Origin: Enterobacter cloacae complex sp. R_G8 | GTDB taxonomy: Bacteria; Pseudomonadota; Gammaproteobacteria; Enterobacterales; Enterobacteriaceae | Reading direction: 5' to 3' | Length of the DNA stretch: 64,000 nucleotides | Assembly (NCBI RefSeq): GCF_024599795.1 | Contig: NZ_CP102246.1 | Coordinates: 248,001 to 312,000, forward strand | Part shown: in pieces, positions 52,334-63,745 of the stretch | Layout: the number at the start of each line of letters is the position of its first letter | How positions within the stretch are numbered: the first letter of the stretch is position 1 | The notes under the pieces: model-generated | The model's input: only the letters and a program-made list of their open reading frames with translations | Told to the model about the DNA's origin: nothing | Databases searched by the model: none | Position numbers and translations under genes: made by a program

Positions 52334-53437
52334 TTACTCCCACTCCTGCAGGAAACGCTGCCCATACTGGTCGGCGACCAGCAGCGCCGCATAAACCTGA
52401 TCCGGCGACACGCCACCCGGCATGTTGTGGATAGTCTCTCCCTCAGCGCAAGACGCTTCGGCAATCAGGCGCATTTTGGCCGGAATGTCTTCTTTGATGT
52501 TCAGCTGCGCCAGCGTGATCGGCAATCCAACGCTGTGGCAAAGCGCCGCGACGGTTTCGATCTCCTCAACCGGTGCGTTTTCCAGCACCAGTTGCGTCAG
52601 CGTACCAAACGCCACTTTTTCACCGTGATAGAAGTGATGCGCATCCGGCACTGCCGTCATCCCGTTGTGAATGGCATGCGCTGCCGCCAGCCCGCCGCTT
52701 TCAAACCCTACGCCGCTCAGATAGGTATTAGCTTCGATAATGCGCTCCAGCGCCGGGGTTACTACGTGCTGCTCGGCGGCCAGCATCGCTTTTTCTCCCT
52801 CTTCAATCAGCGTGTTGTAGCACAGCTCGGCGAGCGCTAACGCGGCCTGCGTACACTTGCCGCCCGCCATGGTGGTCGCGCCACTGCGGGAACAGGCACG
52901 CGCTTCAAACCAGGTGGCAAGGGCATCGCCAATCCCGGCGGCCAGCAGACGCGGCGGCGCACCAGCCACCACTTTGGTGTCGACAATCACCATATTGGGG
53001 TTATGCGGCAGCATCAGATAGCGTTCGAATTCGCCGCTGTCGGTGTAAATCACAGAAAGGGCGCTGCACGGGGCATCGGTGGAGGCGATAGTCGGGGCGA
53101 TAGCGACCGGCACGTCCATAACATGTGCCAGCGCTTTGGCGGTATCCAGCGTTTTACCGCCGCCAATACCCAGCACCGCCATGCAGTCCGCACTGTCGGC
53201 CAGTTTTTTCAGACGATCGATCTCATTCTGCGAGCATTCGCCGCCAAACGGCGCGATTTCGGCATCTAGCTCTGCATTTTTAAAACTCTGGCGCAGGGTC
53301 TCTTCGGCAAAACCCAGCACAAATTTATCGCCAACAACCAGCCAGCGTGTAGCCAGAGGTTTCAGATAGTCGCCGAGACGGGTGAGAACATCAGCGCCCT
53401 GGATATATTTCCCCGGCGATTGAATGATACGGTCCAT
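52334..53437 (-). CDS. gldA: Glycerol dehydrogenase, NAD+-dependent
   Basis: GldA oxidises glycerol to dihydroxyacetone, or runs in reverse to remove dihydroxyacetone or methylglyoxal. The 367-residue zinc enzyme has [13 protein letters not shown] for NAD binding and [10 protein letters not shown] and HGEKVAFG segments with zinc ligands. It lies 12 bp downstream of fsaB, forming a two-gene operon. Confidence 0.96.
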   Translation of the reverse strand: MDRIIQSPGKYIQGADVLTRLGDYLKPLATRWLVVGDKFVLGFAEETLRQSFKNAELDAEIAPFGGECSQNEIDRLKKLADSADCMAVLGIGGGKTLDTAKALAHVMDVPVAIAPTIASTDAPCSALSVIYTDSGEFERYLMLPHNPNMVIVDTKVVAGAPPRLLAAGIGDALATWFEARACSRSGATTMAGGKCTQAALALAELCYNTLIEEGEKAMLAAEQHVVTPALERIIEANTYLSGVGFESGGLAAAHAIHNGMTAVPDAHHFYHGEKVAFGTLTQLVLENAPVEEIETVAALCHSVGLPITLAQLNIKEDIPAKMRLIAEASCAEGETIHNMPGGVSPDQVYAALLVADQYGQRFLQEWE

Positions 53438-53449
53438 AACATATCTCCC

Positions 53450-54112
53450 TTAGAGGTTGAGGTTACCAAACGCGTTTTTCCAGTCCTGCTCGAACTTCTC
53501 TATCGCTGACTCTACCGCCGGTGTGCCGAGCATTTGTTGCGCTACGTCTAAGGGAAGCGTGATAGCTTCACATCCGGCGAGCAGGCAGTCCAGCGCCTGG
53601 CGTGGCGTTTTGAAGCTGGCTGCCAGCACCTTGCTCTCCGGTGCATGCTGTTCCAGCAGGGATTGCAGCTCCTGAACCATGCGAATACCGTCCCCGCCCT
53701 GGGCATCTACGCGGTTTACATATGGCGCGACATAGTTTGCCCCGGCCAGTGCAGCCAGCAGGCCTTGCGCGGCGCTGTATACGGCGGTCCCCAACGTAGT
53801 AATGCCCGCTGTTTTTAGCGCCTTAATGGCGATGAGCCCCTGGGCGGTGACCGGGATTTTCACCACGATATCCGGAATGGCATTGCTCAGGCGTTTGGCT
53901 TCGTCCACCATGCCTTCTGCGTCGCGGCTCATTGTTTGGGCAAATAGCGTGCCTTCTGGCCCAATGGCGTTTTGCAGGCGCGGCAGTACCTCCCAGACAG
54001 ACTCACGGCTGGCGGCAATGATACTCGGATTGGTGGTGACGCCTGCGATGGGGAAAATGCGCGCAAGGCGTTCAACTTCCGCCACGTTGGCGGTATCCAG
54101 ATACAGTTCCAT
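53450..54112 (-). CDS. fsaB: Fructose-6-phosphate aldolase
   Basis: FsaB (TalC) joins dihydroxyacetone and glyceraldehyde 3-phosphate, or the reverse. The 220-residue transaldolase-like protein has the Schiff-base Lys85 ([11 protein letters not shown]) and the N-terminal [11 protein letters not shown]. With gldA it forms a route between glycerol, dihydroxyacetone and fructose 6-phosphate. In E. coli a phosphotransferase and pfl-like genes precede it; here it is first in its operon. Confidence 0.95.
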   Translation of the reverse strand: MELYLDTANVAEVERLARIFPIAGVTTNPSIIAASRESVWEVLPRLQNAIGPEGTLFAQTMSRDAEGMVDEAKRLSNAIPDIVVKIPVTAQGLIAIKALKTAGITTLGTAVYSAAQGLLAALAGANYVAPYVNRVDAQGGDGIRMVQELQSLLEQHAPESKVLAASFKTPRQALDCLLAGCEAITLPLDVAQQMLGTPAVESAIEKFEQDWKNAFGNLNL

Positions 54113-54240
54113 TATTTTTCCTTAAGTCAAAAAGATTGATTTAAGGATAAGGCGGAGCGGCAGGCAGGATATACAGGTCAATTTTGCCAAATACTGGACA
54201 AATGTAATGTGCTTAGCGATGTGCGATGCCGATCACAGTG

Positions 54241-55005
54241 CTAGTTTTTGGCGGTTAACTGGCTGTGATACTGGCGGCGATATTCGGAAGGAGAACGTTC
54301 GGTGTGTTTGCGAAACAGGCGGCAGAAGTAGTTGCTGTCCATAAAACCGCATCGTGCGGCGATATCCTTGATTTTGAGATCGTAGCCTTTAAGCAACTGT
54401 CGGGCATGTTCAAGACGGGTTTGGGTCAGGTATTCGTTGAATCCGACACTGCCAACTTTCTGAAAGAGATGGGAAAGATAGTTTGGGGAGATGTAGAACG
54501 CCTGCGCCACCGATTCGCGCGTTAACAAAGAGGCGTGATGTTCGTCGATATAGCTACGAACCGCTTCGAAGAGCGCGCGGCTGCGGTTGGCGGTATGGAT
54601 GTCGCTCCCCAAAAGATCCCGGCAATGGCTGAGCAGGCTCAGTACTACCAGCCTGGCGGTCTCTTGTTCATCCGGTTGCATCTGTAACTCGGCCAGCGTC
54701 TGGAGGAGAAAAGCACCGGTTCGCGGCCCACGTCGGGCAACCTGTACCTGTTGCAAAAGCGTATGCTCACACTGTAACTCGATGGCCATTTGCTGCTTAC
54801 CGAAGTGTATTTGCAGGAAGTTAGCCGGGTGATGAACAATGTGTCCGGAGGAGGAAAATATTGCATCACAGGGGTTATTCAGGGTAATGACAAGGCAGGG
54901 CGCTGTTCGGGAGGGCTGTCCAGCCGGGGCTGAGAAATGAATCTGACCCAGCGATAACGTGCGGTTAACCAGATCTGTCAAAATTCGGGTGATATCGGAA
55001 TGCAT
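54241..55005 (-). CDS. yijO: AraC-family regulator YijO
   Basis: This 254-residue protein has a C-terminal AraC domain with two helix-turn-helix motifs (VAQAFYISPNYLSHLFQKVG and IKDIAARCGFMDSNYFCRLF). The end, ERSPSEYRRQYHSQLT, matches YijO of E. coli. The N-terminal sensor ligand is unknown. It lies upstream of fsaB-gldA, in the same direction and 128 bp away, and could control them. Confidence 0.85.
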   Translation of the reverse strand: MHSDITRILTDLVNRTLSLGQIHFSAPAGQPSRTAPCLVITLNNPCDAIFSSSGHIVHHPANFLQIHFGKQQMAIELQCEHTLLQQVQVARRGPRTGAFLLQTLAELQMQPDEQETARLVVLSLLSHCRDLLGSDIHTANRSRALFEAVRSYIDEHHASLLTRESVAQAFYISPNYLSHLFQKVGSVGFNEYLTQTRLEHARQLLKGYDLKIKDIAARCGFMDSNYFCRLFRKHTERSPSEYRRQYHSQLTAKN

Positions 55006-55024
55006 CAGGAGACTACCGAAATTT

Positions 55025-55090
55025 GCCGGGTGGCGCTGACGCTTACCCGGCCTACCTGTCGTAGGCCCGGCAAGCGAAGCGCCGCCGGGC
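55025..55090. repeat. BIME: two REP units in opposite orientation (yijO-ppc)
   Basis: One REP unit (55025-55055, GCCGGGTGGCGC ... TTACCCGGC) is followed by an inverted unit (55061-55090, GTAGGCCCGGCAAGCG ... GCCGGGC). This is a classic enterobacterial bacterial interspersed mosaic element, at the 3' end of ppc. Confidence 0.85.
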
Positions 55091-55098
55091 AGTGAGCA

Positions 55099-57750
55099 TT
55101 AACCGGTGTTACGCATACCCGCTGCAACGCCCGCAATCGTCACCATCAGCGCTTGTTCAACGCGTGGATCCGGCTCTTTCCCTTCTTCTTCCGCCAGACG
55201 CGAACGGTGCAGCAGCTCTGCCTGCAGAACGTTCAGCGGGTCGGTATAGATGTTACGCAGCTGGATAGACTCGGCAATCCACGGCAGGTCTTCCATCAGG
55301 TGGGAATCGTTAGCGATATCCAGCACCACCTTGATGTCGCCTTGTAGCAGCTCGCGCAGCTCTTTACCCAGTGCCCACAGCTCAGGCTTCACCAGACGCT
55401 GATCGTAATATTCCGCCAGCCACAGGTCAGCTTTCGAGAAGACCATCTCCAGCATACCCAGACGGGTAGAGAAGAACGGCCAGTCGCGGCACATGGTTTC
55501 CAGCTCACTCTGTTTACCGTCTTCCACCACCTTCTGGAGCGCCGCACCGGCACCCAGCCAGGCTGGCAGCATCAGACGGTTTTGCGTCCAGGCGAAGATC
55601 CACGGGATCGCACGCAGAGACTCCACACCGCCGGTTGGGCGACGCTTAGCCGGACGTGAACCCAGCGGCAGTTTACCCAGCTCCTGCTCTGGCGTTGCAG
55701 AGCGGAAGTAAGGCACGAAATCTTTGTTTTCACGCACGTAGCCGCGGTACAGATCGCAGGAGATATCCGACAGCTCGTCCATGATATGGCACCAGGACGC
55801 TTTCGGCTCTGGCGGTGGCAGCAGGTTCGCTTCCAGAATCGCACTGGTATAAAGCGACAGGCTGCTGATGGTCACTTCCGGCAGACCGTATTTGAAGCGG
55901 ATCATCTCACCCTGTTCGGTGACGCGCAGCCCGCCTTTCAGGCTTCCCGGCGGCTGTGACAGCAGTGCCGCGTGCGCAGGCGCACCGCCGCGACCAATGG
56001 AGCCACCGCGACCGTGGAAAAGGGTCAGCTCAATACCGGCTTTCTCGCAGGTTTTGATCAGGGCGTCCTGCGCCTGATACTGCGCCCAGGAGGCGGCCAT
56101 CACGCCTGCATCTTTTGCGGAGTCAGAATAGCCGATCATCACCATCTGTTTGCCCTGAATAAAGCCGCGATACCAGTCGATATTGAGTAACTGGGTCATC
56201 ACGTCGTTGGCGTTGTTCAGGTCGTCGAGGGTCTCAAACAGTGGCGCTACAGGCAGAGCGTAGTCGATACCGGCTTCTTTCAGCAGAAGGTGAACGCCCA
56301 GCACGTCGGACGGGGTTTTCGCCATGGAGATCACATAGGCGGCCACCGATCCTTTCGGCGCATCAACGATCGCTTTACAGGTGTTGAGCACTTCGCGGGT
56401 TTCGTTGCTTGGCTCCCAGTTGCGCGGCAGCAGAGGACGCTTAGAGTTCAGCTCGCGGATCAGGAAGGCCTGTTTGTCGGCTTCAGACCAGCTTTCATAG
56501 TCGCCGATGCCGAGATAGCGGGTCAGTTCGCCCAACGCTTCGGTATGGCGGGTGCTCTCCTGACGCACGTCGATACGCACCAGCGGCACGCCAAAACACT
56601 TCACGCGGCGCAGGGTGTCGAGCAGTTCGCCATTGGCGATGATGCCCATGCCACAGGCCTGCAGTGATTTATAGCAGGCGTATAGCGGCTCCCAGAGCTG
56701 TTCGTTCTGGCTCAGGAGACCTTCTGGCTTCGGCAGGCGCTGGCCTTTCAGGCGTGCTTCCAGCCAGGCCTGGGTCGCCATCAGCTGGCTACGCAGTTTT
56801 TTCATCAGGAAACGATACGGCTCGCTGGCACCTTCTTCACCGGCCAGCGCGCGCAGTTCTGGCGTCGCTTCCACCATCGACAGCTCGGAGATCAGCACAT
56901 GAATATCTTTCAGGAACAGATCGGTGGCTTTCCAGCGACTCAGCAGCAGCACGTGGCGGGTGATTTCCGCCGTCACGTTCGGGTTACCGTCACGGTCGCC
57001 GCCCATCCAGGAGGTAAAGCGTACCGGGACAAAATCCACCGGCAGGCGGTAGCCCAGGTTCGCTTCCAGCTGTTCGTTCAGCTCACGCAGGTAGTTCGGA
57101 ACGCCTTCCCACAGGCTGTTTTCCACCACCGCAAAGCCCCATTTGGCCTCGTCTACCGGGCTTGGGCGATGCTTACGAATTTCATCGGTGTGCCAGGACT
57201 GAGCAATCAACTGGCGCAGACGGCGCATCAGCTGGTTACGTTCGTAGTCGGCAATGTCTTTGTTATCCAACTGCTTCAGGCAGTTGTTCACTTCGACCAT
57301 TTTGTGGATCAGGGTGCGACGGGTGATTTCGGTTGGGTGGGCGGTCAGCACCAGCTCCAGCGAAAGGGATTCCACCGCTTTTTTGATGGTGGCTTCGTTG
57401 AGGTTTGGCTGGTCTTTGAGTTTACGAAGCGTACGGGCAATGACTTCCGGGTTGCTGGCAGCTTCGCCGTTTGGCGAAATGCTGTGGTATTGCTCAGCCG
57501 TGTTTGCCAGGTTCAGGAACTGGCTGAATGCGCGTGCAACAGGCAGCAGCTCATCGTTAGAGAGGTTCTGCAAGGTGGTGAGCAGCTCCTGACGACTCGC
57601 TTCGTTACCGGCACGGGAAGATTTAGACAGCTTGCGGATGGTTTCAACGCGGTCGAGGATGTTTTCCCCCAACGCATCTTTGATGGTATCTCCAAGCACT
57701 TTGCCGAGCATACTGACATTACTACGCAACGCGGAATATTGTTCGTTCAT
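55099..57750 (-). CDS. ppc: Phosphoenolpyruvate carboxylase
   Basis: Ppc carboxylates phosphoenolpyruvate to oxaloacetate, refilling the TCA cycle. The 883-residue enzyme equals E. coli in length. The catalytic His138 ([14 protein letters not shown]), the glycine-rich [14 protein letters not shown] loop and the C-terminal MRNTG are present. It is monocistronic. Confidence 0.98.
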   Translation of the reverse strand: MNEQYSALRSNVSMLGKVLGDTIKDALGENILDRVETIRKLSKSSRAGNEASRQELLTTLQNLSNDELLPVARAFSQFLNLANTAEQYHSISPNGEAASNPEVIARTLRKLKDQPNLNEATIKKAVESLSLELVLTAHPTEITRRTLIHKMVEVNNCLKQLDNKDIADYERNQLMRRLRQLIAQSWHTDEIRKHRPSPVDEAKWGFAVVENSLWEGVPNYLRELNEQLEANLGYRLPVDFVPVRFTSWMGGDRDGNPNVTAEITRHVLLLSRWKATDLFLKDIHVLISELSMVEATPELRALAGEEGASEPYRFLMKKLRSQLMATQAWLEARLKGQRLPKPEGLLSQNEQLWEPLYACYKSLQACGMGIIANGELLDTLRRVKCFGVPLVRIDVRQESTRHTEALGELTRYLGIGDYESWSEADKQAFLIRELNSKRPLLPRNWEPSNETREVLNTCKAIVDAPKGSVAAYVISMAKTPSDVLGVHLLLKEAGIDYALPVAPLFETLDDLNNANDVMTQLLNIDWYRGFIQGKQMVMIGYSDSAKDAGVMAASWAQYQAQDALIKTCEKAGIELTLFHGRGGSIGRGGAPAHAALLSQPPGSLKGGLRVTEQGEMIRFKYGLPEVTISSLSLYTSAILEANLLPPPEPKASWCHIMDELSDISCDLYRGYVRENKDFVPYFRSATPEQELGKLPLGSRPAKRRPTGGVESLRAIPWIFAWTQNRLMLPAWLGAGAALQKVVEDGKQSELETMCRDWPFFSTRLGMLEMVFSKADLWLAEYYDQRLVKPELWALGKELRELLQGDIKVVLDIANDSHLMEDLPWIAESIQLRNIYTDPLNVLQAELLHRSRLAEEEGKEPDPRVEQALMVTIAGVAAGMRNTG

Positions 57751-57971
57751 AAAAACCCAGTCACCCCATCATTTTTGTTTATGCCCATGCGAAAATCTTC
57801 TGGACATTATTTTGTCATCTCCCTTTATAAAGCCACGTAAAACCCCCGTCGTCAATTGCTGCGAAAACGGTTCAGCAAACGAATAAATGCAGGCAATTTA
57901 CGAAATTTAATTCGCATTGCGTCAGATAAGAGATGCTTATGGGAATGTGACGGAGATCGCGGGATTTGTTG

Positions 57972-58005
57972 CCCTCACCCTAACCCTCTCCCACCGGGAG
58001 AGGGG
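57972..58005. repeat. Palindromic repeat copy (ppc-argE)
   Basis: CCCTCACCCTAA then CCCTCTCCC-ACC-GGGAGAGGGG, 17 bp before the argE stop on the minus strand. It lies at the 3' end of argE. Confidence 0.85.
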
Positions 58006-58021
58006 ACTAATCGGTGCGGTT

Positions 58022-59173
58022 TTAATGCCAGCAGAAGTGATGCACGACCTGGGTAATCAGTTCGCGGGTTGGCTTGATAAAACGGGTTTCCAGATATTCA
58101 TCCGGCTGGTGTGCCTGGTTGATGGAGCCAGGGCCAAGTACCAGCGTCGGGCACAGCGTCTGAATAAACGGCGCTTCGGTGCAGTAGTTCACCACGTCGG
58201 TTTTCTCGCCGAGCAGTTTTTCCACCACCTCAACCAGCTGATGATCCGGTGGACATTCATAACCCGGGATCGGCGGATGCAGCTCAGACACCGTCAGGCG
58301 ACCTGGCCAGCGTTCACTTACCGGGGCCAGCGCTTCGGTCAGCAAACCGTCGAGATCGCTTAACGTCATGCCCGGCAGCGGACGGATGTCCATGTGCAGC
58401 TCACAGCAGGCGCAGATACGGTTGGAAGCATCACCACCGTGCAGACTGCCGAGGTTCAGTGTCGGATACGGCACGGTGAAGGCGTCGTAGTGATACCGCT
58501 CTTTCAGTTCGTCGCGCAGAGTCATGATGCGGCCGATGGCGTCGTGCATCAGCTCAATGGCGTTGACGCCACGCGCCGGATCGCTGGAGTGGCCGGACTG
58601 GCCCATCACGCGCACCGCCGTGGAGATATGGCCCTTATGCGCACGGATCGGTTGTAATGACGTTGGCTCACCGATGATGGCGCAATCCGGGCGAATAGAG
58701 GTATTTTCTGAGAAGTAACGTGCCCCCGCCATGCTGGTCTCTTCGTCGGCGGTCGCCAGAATGTAGAGCGGCTTTTTCAGTTTGGTCACGTCTACGTCAC
58801 GCAGGGCGTCAAGGATAAAGGCGAAAAAGCCTTTCATGTCGGCCGTGCCCAGCCCGTAGAGTTTGTTGTCATGCTCGGTCAGGGTAAATGGGTCGCGGGT
58901 CCAGCGGCCATCATCAAAGGGCACAGTGTCGGTATGACCGGCCAGAAGAAGGCCGCCTGCGCCGTGTCCGGTACTGGCGAGCAGGTTAAATTTATGGCGT
59001 GTTCCGGGAACAGGCTGAACCTCAACGTTAAAGCCAAGATCGCTAAACCAACCCGCCAGAAGATTGATTAAAGACTCATTGCTCTGATCCAGCGCTTCTT
59101 CGGTCGCGCTGATGGAGGGTGTGGCAATCAGGGCGCGGTAAATCTCGATAAATGGCGGTAAGTTCATTTTCAT
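58022..59173 (-). CDS. argE: Acetylornithine deacetylase
   Basis: ArgE removes the acetyl group from N-acetylornithine to give ornithine. The 383-residue zinc peptidase-like enzyme has His80 and Asp82 ([16 protein letters not shown]) and the [13 protein letters not shown] motif with the catalytic Glu. The ATG at 59173 gives [12 protein letters not shown], close to E. coli; a GTG three codons earlier is less likely. It diverges from argCBH across a shared operator. Confidence 0.96.
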   Translation of the reverse strand: MKMNLPPFIEIYRALIATPSISATEEALDQSNESLINLLAGWFSDLGFNVEVQPVPGTRHKFNLLASTGHGAGGLLLAGHTDTVPFDDGRWTRDPFTLTEHDNKLYGLGTADMKGFFAFILDALRDVDVTKLKKPLYILATADEETSMAGARYFSENTSIRPDCAIIGEPTSLQPIRAHKGHISTAVRVMGQSGHSSDPARGVNAIELMHDAIGRIMTLRDELKERYHYDAFTVPYPTLNLGSLHGGDASNRICACCELHMDIRPLPGMTLSDLDGLLTEALAPVSERWPGRLTVSELHPPIPGYECPPDHQLVEVVEKLLGEKTDVVNYCTEAPFIQTLCPTLVLGPGSINQAHQPDEYLETRFIKPTRELITQVVHHFCWH

Positions 59174-59199
59174 TGTTGACACACCTTAGGTCGTGATAG

Positions 59200-59238
59200 T
59201 ATCAATATTCATGCAATAAATGTGAATAAAAATACATT
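59200..59238. promoter_or_regulatory. Paired ARG boxes of the argE / argCBH operator
   Basis: Two 18-bp ArgR half-operators lie 3 bp apart: TATCAATATTCATGCAAT (59200-59217) matches the consensus at 15 of 18 positions, and TGTGAATAAAAATACATT (59221-59238) at 17 of 18. The 21-bp repeat is the standard spacing for hexameric ArgR. The operator controls both divergent transcripts. Confidence 0.9.
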
Positions 59239-59261
59239 AACGTTGAGCATAAAGGAACCCG

Positions 59262-60266
59262 ATGTTGAATACGCTGATTGTAGGCGCTAGCGGTTATGCG
59301 GGCGCAGAGCTTGTAAGCTACGTGAATCGCCATCCACATATGACCATAACCGCTTTGACCGTGTCAGCGCAAAGCAATGATGCAGGAAAGTTAATTTCCG
59401 ATTTGCATCCGCAGCTTAGGGGCATTGTCGATCTGCCGCTGCAGCCGATGTCTGACATCAGCGAGTTCACTGACGGCGTCGACGTGGTGTTTTTGGCCAC
59501 CGCGCACGAGGTCAGTCATGACCTGGCGCCGCAATTCCTGGCGGCCGGTTGCGTAGTGTTCGACCTCTCCGGCGCGTTCCGTGTTAACGACGGCGCTTTC
59601 TACGAAAAATATTATGGCTTCACCCATCAGCACCCGGACCTGCTTGCAAAAGCCGTGTATGGGCTGGCGGAGTGGAGCGCAGACAAGCTGAAAGAAGCGG
59701 ATCTGATTGCCGTCCCGGGCTGCTACCCGACGGCCGCACAGCTTTCTCTGAAGCCGCTGATCGACGCAGACCTGCTGGATCTGAATCAGTGGCCGGTGAT
59801 CAACGCCACCAGTGGCGTCAGCGGTGCCGGACGCAAGGCCGCTATCTCTAACAGCTTCTGCGAAGTCAGCCTGCAGCCGTATGGCGTGTTTAATCACCGC
59901 CATCATCCGGAAATCACCACCCATCTGGGTGCGGATGTCATCTTTACGCCGCATCTGGGCAGTTTCCCGCGTGGGATTCTCGAAACTATTACCTGCCGCC
60001 TGAAAGCGGGTGTGACCAAAGCGCAGGTGAGCGAGGTCTTTACTCGGGCGTATGCGGATAAACCGCTGGTGCGTCTGTATGACAAAGGCGTGCCCGCCCT
60101 GAAAAACGTGGTTGGCCTGCCGTTCTGCGATATCGGCTTTGCCGTGCAGGGCGAGCATCTGATCGTGGTGGCCGCAGAAGATAACTTACTCAAAGGCGCT
60201 GCCGCTCAGGCAATGCAATGTGCAAATATTCGTTTCGGTTTCCCGGAAACGCAGGCTCTTATTTAA
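59262..60266 (+). CDS. argC: N-acetyl-gamma-glutamyl-phosphate reductase
   Basis: ArgC reduces N-acetylglutamyl phosphate to the semialdehyde with NADPH. The 334-residue protein has the Rossmann start [13 protein letters not shown] and the catalytic Cys154 (VPGCYPTA). It heads the argCBH operon, 24 bp after the ARG boxes. Confidence 0.97.
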   Translation: MLNTLIVGASGYAGAELVSYVNRHPHMTITALTVSAQSNDAGKLISDLHPQLRGIVDLPLQPMSDISEFTDGVDVVFLATAHEVSHDLAPQFLAAGCVVFDLSGAFRVNDGAFYEKYYGFTHQHPDLLAKAVYGLAEWSADKLKEADLIAVPGCYPTAAQLSLKPLIDADLLDLNQWPVINATSGVSGAGRKAAISNSFCEVSLQPYGVFNHRHHPEITTHLGADVIFTPHLGSFPRGILETITCRLKAGVTKAQVSEVFTRAYADKPLVRLYDKGVPALKNVVGLPFCDIGFAVQGEHLIVVAAEDNLLKGAAAQAMQCANIRFGFPETQALI

Positions 60267-60272
60267 GGTGTG

Positions 60273-61049
60273 ATGATGAACCCATTAATTATCAAACTCG
60301 GTGGTGTACTGCTGGACAGCGAAGAAGCGCTGGAGCGTCTTTTTACCGCGCTGGTTAACTATCGCGAATCACATCAACGTCCGCTGGTGATTGTCCATGG
60401 CGGCGGCTGCGTGGTGGATGAGCTGATGAAAGGGCTCAACCTGCCGGTGAAAAAGAAAAATGGCCTGCGCGTGACGCCTGCCGACCAGATTGACATCATC
60501 ACCGGTGCGCTGGCAGGTACGGCGAATAAAACCCTGTTGTCCTGGGCGAAGAAACACCACATTGCCTCCGTTGGCCTCTATCTGGGCGATGGCGACAGCG
60601 TAAAAGTGACCCAGCTCGATGAAGAGCTCGGCCATGTTGGACTGGCACAGCCAGGTTCGCCTAAGCTGATTAACACGTTGCTGGAAGGCGGTTTTCTGCC
60701 GGTGGTGAGCTCTATCGGTGTGACCGAAGAAGGTGAGCTGATGAACGTGAATGCAGACCAGGCAGCAACGGCGCTGGCCGCGACGCTGGGCGCGGATCTG
60801 ATCCTGCTCTCCGACGTGAGCGGTATTCTGGACGGCAAAGGCCAGCGCATCGCGGAAATGACCGCGGCAAAAGCCGAACAGCTGATCGCCCAGGGCATTA
60901 TTACCGACGGGATGATCGTCAAAGTGAATGCGGCACTGGATGCCGCCCGTACGCTCGGACGCCCGGTGGATATCGCCTCCTGGCGTCACGCGGAACAACT
61001 TCCGGCGCTGTTTAACGGCACGCCGATTGGCACGCGTATTCTTGCGTAA
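60273..61049 (+). CDS. argB: N-acetylglutamate kinase
   Basis: ArgB phosphorylates N-acetylglutamate. The 258-residue protein has the amino-acid-kinase features [26 protein letters not shown] and the [18 protein letters not shown] segment. Several starts are stacked (GTG 60270, ATG 60273, ATG 60276) after an AAGG site; 60273 gives MMNPLIIKL as in E. coli. It lies 6 bp after argC. Confidence 0.96.
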   Translation: MMNPLIIKLGGVLLDSEEALERLFTALVNYRESHQRPLVIVHGGGCVVDELMKGLNLPVKKKNGLRVTPADQIDIITGALAGTANKTLLSWAKKHHIASVGLYLGDGDSVKVTQLDEELGHVGLAQPGSPKLINTLLEGGFLPVVSSIGVTEEGELMNVNADQAATALAATLGADLILLSDVSGILDGKGQRIAEMTAAKAEQLIAQGIITDGMIVKVNAALDAARTLGRPVDIASWRHAEQLPALFNGTPIGTRILA

Positions 61050-61063
61050 TCGATTTAATGTTT

Positions 61064-61095
61064 TGTAGGCCCGGTAAGCGCAGCGCCACCGGGCA
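61064..61095. repeat. REP element between argB and argH
   Basis: TGTAGGCCCGGTAAGCGCAG followed by CGCCACCGGGCA is a single REP unit within the operon. It may stabilise the upstream argCB mRNA. Confidence 0.85.
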
Positions 61096-61126
61096 ATGAA
61101 ATTCAAAGATATTAAGGAAGCATGTT

Positions 61127-62500
61127 ATGGCACTTTGGGGTGGGCGTTTTACACAGGCAGCGGATCAACGGTTCAAACAGTTCAACGACTCTTTGCGCTT
61201 CGACTACCGCCTGGCCGAACAGGATATCGTCGGCTCTGTGGCCTGGTCCAAAGCGCTGGTGACAGTAGGCGTGCTGACCGCAGAGGAACAGCTGCAACTG
61301 GAAGAGGCGCTCAATAATCTGCTGGAAGAAGTGCGTCTGGATCCGCAGCAAATCCTGCAGAGCGATGCCGAAGATATTCACAGCTGGGTGGAAGTGAAGC
61401 TCATCGACAAAGTTGGCCAGTTGGGTAAAAAGCTGCATACCGGCCGTAGCCGTAACGATCAGGTCGCCACCGATCTGAAATTGTGGTGTAAAGATACCGT
61501 TGGCGAACTGCTGGCGGCTAACCGCCAGCTGCAGAGCGCGCTGGTGGAAACGGCGCAGAACAACCAGGACGCGGTGATGCCGGGTTATACCCACCTGCAG
61601 CGCGCGCAGCCGGTAACCTTTGCCCACTGGTGTCTGGCCTATGTCGAGATGCTGGCGCGTGATGAAAGCCGTCTGCAGGATACCCTGAAGCGTCTGGACG
61701 TCAGCCCGCTGGGAAGCGGTGCACTGGCGGGTACGGCATATGAAATCGACCGTGAGCAGCTGGCAGGCTGGCTGGGCTTCGCCTCTGCCACCCGTAACAG
61801 CCTGGACAGCGTCTCTGACCGTGACCACGTGCTGGAACTGCTGTCGAATGCCTCTATCGGCATGGTCCACCTGTCTCGTTTTGCCGAAGACCTGATCTTC
61901 TTTAACTCTGGCGAAGCTGGGTTTGTTGAGCTGTCTGACCGTGTGACATCCGGCTCTTCCCTGATGCCGCAGAAGAAAAACCCGGATGCGCTGGAGCTGA
62001 TCCGCGGTAAGTGTGGCCGCGTGCAGGGCGCGCTGACCGGCATGATGATGACCCTGAAAGGGCTGCCGCTGGCGTACAACAAAGATATGCAGGAAGACAA
62101 AGAAGGGCTGTTCGACGCGCTCGACACCTGGCTGGACTGCCTGCATATGGGCGCGCTGGTGCTGGACGGCATTCAGGTGAAACGTCCGCGTTGCCAGGAA
62201 GCGGCGCAGCAGGGTTATGCAAACGCGACCGAACTGGCGGATTACCTGGTGGCGAAAGGGGTACCGTTCCGTGAAGCACACCATATTGTGGGCGAAGCGG
62301 TCGTGGAAGCGATTCGTCAGGGGAAACCGCTGGAAGATCTGGCGCTTACCGACCTGCAGAAATTCAGTGCGGTGATCGGGGAGGATGTGTATCCGATTCT
62401 TTCGTTGCAGTCATGTCTGGATAAGCGTGCGGCGAAAGGTGGAGTCTCGCCGAAGCAGGTGGCGCAGGCGATTGCGGACGCGAAAAACCGGTTGGTTTGA
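61127..62500 (+). CDS. argH: Argininosuccinate lyase
   Basis: ArgH splits argininosuccinate to arginine and fumarate. It has 457 residues. The fumarase-superfamily signature [15 protein letters not shown] and the [13 protein letters not shown] and [12 protein letters not shown] active-site segments are present. It closes the argCBH operon, 77 bp after argB with a REP between. Confidence 0.97.
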   Translation: MALWGGRFTQAADQRFKQFNDSLRFDYRLAEQDIVGSVAWSKALVTVGVLTAEEQLQLEEALNNLLEEVRLDPQQILQSDAEDIHSWVEVKLIDKVGQLGKKLHTGRSRNDQVATDLKLWCKDTVGELLAANRQLQSALVETAQNNQDAVMPGYTHLQRAQPVTFAHWCLAYVEMLARDESRLQDTLKRLDVSPLGSGALAGTAYEIDREQLAGWLGFASATRNSLDSVSDRDHVLELLSNASIGMVHLSRFAEDLIFFNSGEAGFVELSDRVTSGSSLMPQKKNPDALELIRGKCGRVQGALTGMMMTLKGLPLAYNKDMQEDKEGLFDALDTWLDCLHMGALVLDGIQVKRPRCQEAAQQGYANATELADYLVAKGVPFREAHHIVGEAVVEAIRQGKPLEDLALTDLQKFSAVIGEDVYPILSLQSCLDKRAAKGGVSPKQVAQAIADAKNRLV

Positions 62501-62516
62501 TTTGTGCGGGCTGGTG

Positions 62517-62549
62517 CCCTCACCCCGGCCCTCTCCCACAGGGAGAGGG
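62517..62549. repeat. Palindromic repeat copy (argH-oxyS)
   Basis: CCCTCACCCCGG then CCCTCTCCC-ACA-GGGAGAGGG, 16 bp after argH. It probably forms the 3' end structure of the arg operon. Confidence 0.85.
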
Positions 62550-62612
62550 AGCAAACACTAAAAATGGCAACTTCGGTTGCCATTTTGCTTTTACCCCCGG
62601 GCTTTTTTACGC

Positions 62613-62728
62613 AAAAAAAATGCGGACCACGGGGTCCGCAAAAGTTCACGTTGGCTTTAGTTGTTCGAGTTTTGAGAGAAACTCGCTGACGGTGCGGGGA
62701 CGTCAAGGGTCAAACACGTGCCGCCTCG
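62613..62728 (-). ncRNA. oxyS: OxyS small RNA
   Basis: Read on the minus strand, the sequence begins about GAGGCGGCAC and contains GAGTTTCTCTC and AACTAAAGCCAACGTGAACT. It ends in TGCGGACC / GGTCCGCA (62621-62628, 62633-62640) and eight T residues. From memory this is OxyS, the peroxide-induced Hfq-binding RNA that represses rpoS and fhlA. It diverges from oxyR as in E. coli. The 5' end is estimated to within a few bases. Confidence 0.88.
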
Positions 62729-62760
62729 TCTATGTGGTGTATTATTCAACAGAATGCTTG

Positions 62761-62797
62761 ATAGGGATAATCGTTCGTTGCTATGCTATCTATCGCC
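62761..62797. promoter_or_regulatory. OxyR operator between oxyS and oxyR
   Basis: ATAGGGATAATCGTTCGTTG is followed by CTATGCTATCTATCG, giving spaced ATAG/CTAT half-sites 31 bp before the oxyR start. The region closely resembles the E. coli oxyS-oxyR operator, where OxyR activates oxyS and represses itself. Confidence 0.75.
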
Positions 62798-62827
62798 ATG
62801 AACTATCGTGGCGACGGAGGATGAATA

Positions 62828-63745
62828 ATGAATATTCGTGATCTTGAATACCTGGTAGCGTTAGCCGAGCATCGCCACTTTCGCCGTGCGGCAGATTCCT
62901 GCCACGTCAGCCAGCCTACGCTGAGCGGTCAGATCCGCAAGCTGGAAGATGAGCTGGGCGTGATGCTGCTGGAGCGCACCAGTCGTAAAGTGCTGTTCAC
63001 TCAGGCGGGTTTGCTGCTGGTGGATCAGGCGCGCACCGTGCTGCGCGAGGTCAAAGTGCTCAAGGAAATGGCAAGTCAGCAAGGGGAGACCATGTCCGGC
63101 CCGCTGCATATTGGCCTGATCCCAACCGTTGGTCCGTACCTTCTGCCGCACATCATTCCGATGCTGCACCAGACGTTCCCGAAACTCGAAATGTATCTGC
63201 ATGAAGCGCAAACCCATCAGCTGCTGGCACAGTTAGATAGCGGCAAGCTCGACTGCGCCATTCTGGCGCTGGTAAAAGAGAGCGAAGCCTTTATCGAAGT
63301 GCCGCTGTTTGACGAGCCGATGATGCTGGCGATCTACGAAGATCACCCGTGGGCGAACCGCGATCGCGTGCCAATGGCCGATCTTGCCGGTGAAAAGCTG
63401 CTGATGCTGGAAGATGGCCACTGCCTGCGCGATCAGGCGATGGGCTTTTGCTTCGAAGCGGGTGCGGATGAAGATACCCATTTCCGCGCAACCAGCCTGG
63501 AAACGCTGCGCAATATGGTGGCGGCGGGAAGTGGTATTACGTTGCTGCCTGCGCTGGCCGTGCCGCGCGAGCGTAAACGTGACGGTGTGGTTTACCTGCC
63601 GTGCATTAAGCCAGAGCCGCGTCGTACCATTGGGCTGGTTTATCGCCCGGGATCACCGCTGCGCAGCCGCTATGAGCAGCTGGCAGAGGCCATCCGTGGT
63701 GCGATGGATGGCCATTTTGACAACGCGTTAAAACAGGCGGTTTAA
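62828..63745 (+). CDS. oxyR: Peroxide-sensing LysR-family activator
   Basis: OxyR activates katG, oxyS and other antioxidant genes when oxidised. The 305-residue protein has the LysR helix-turn-helix ([20 protein letters not shown]) and redox cysteines Cys199 and Cys208 ([16 protein letters not shown]), which form the sensing disulfide. It ends inside the 3' end of the convergent sthA, overlapping by 18 bp. Confidence 0.98.

Noticed and set aside
56899-57840. 313-residue plus-strand frame over the 5' part of ppc
   Set aside because: Antisense shadow of a conserved gene with no supporting signal.
61112-62284. 390-residue minus-strand frame over argH
   Set aside because: Antisense shadow of a canonical enzyme; no domain, no promoter.
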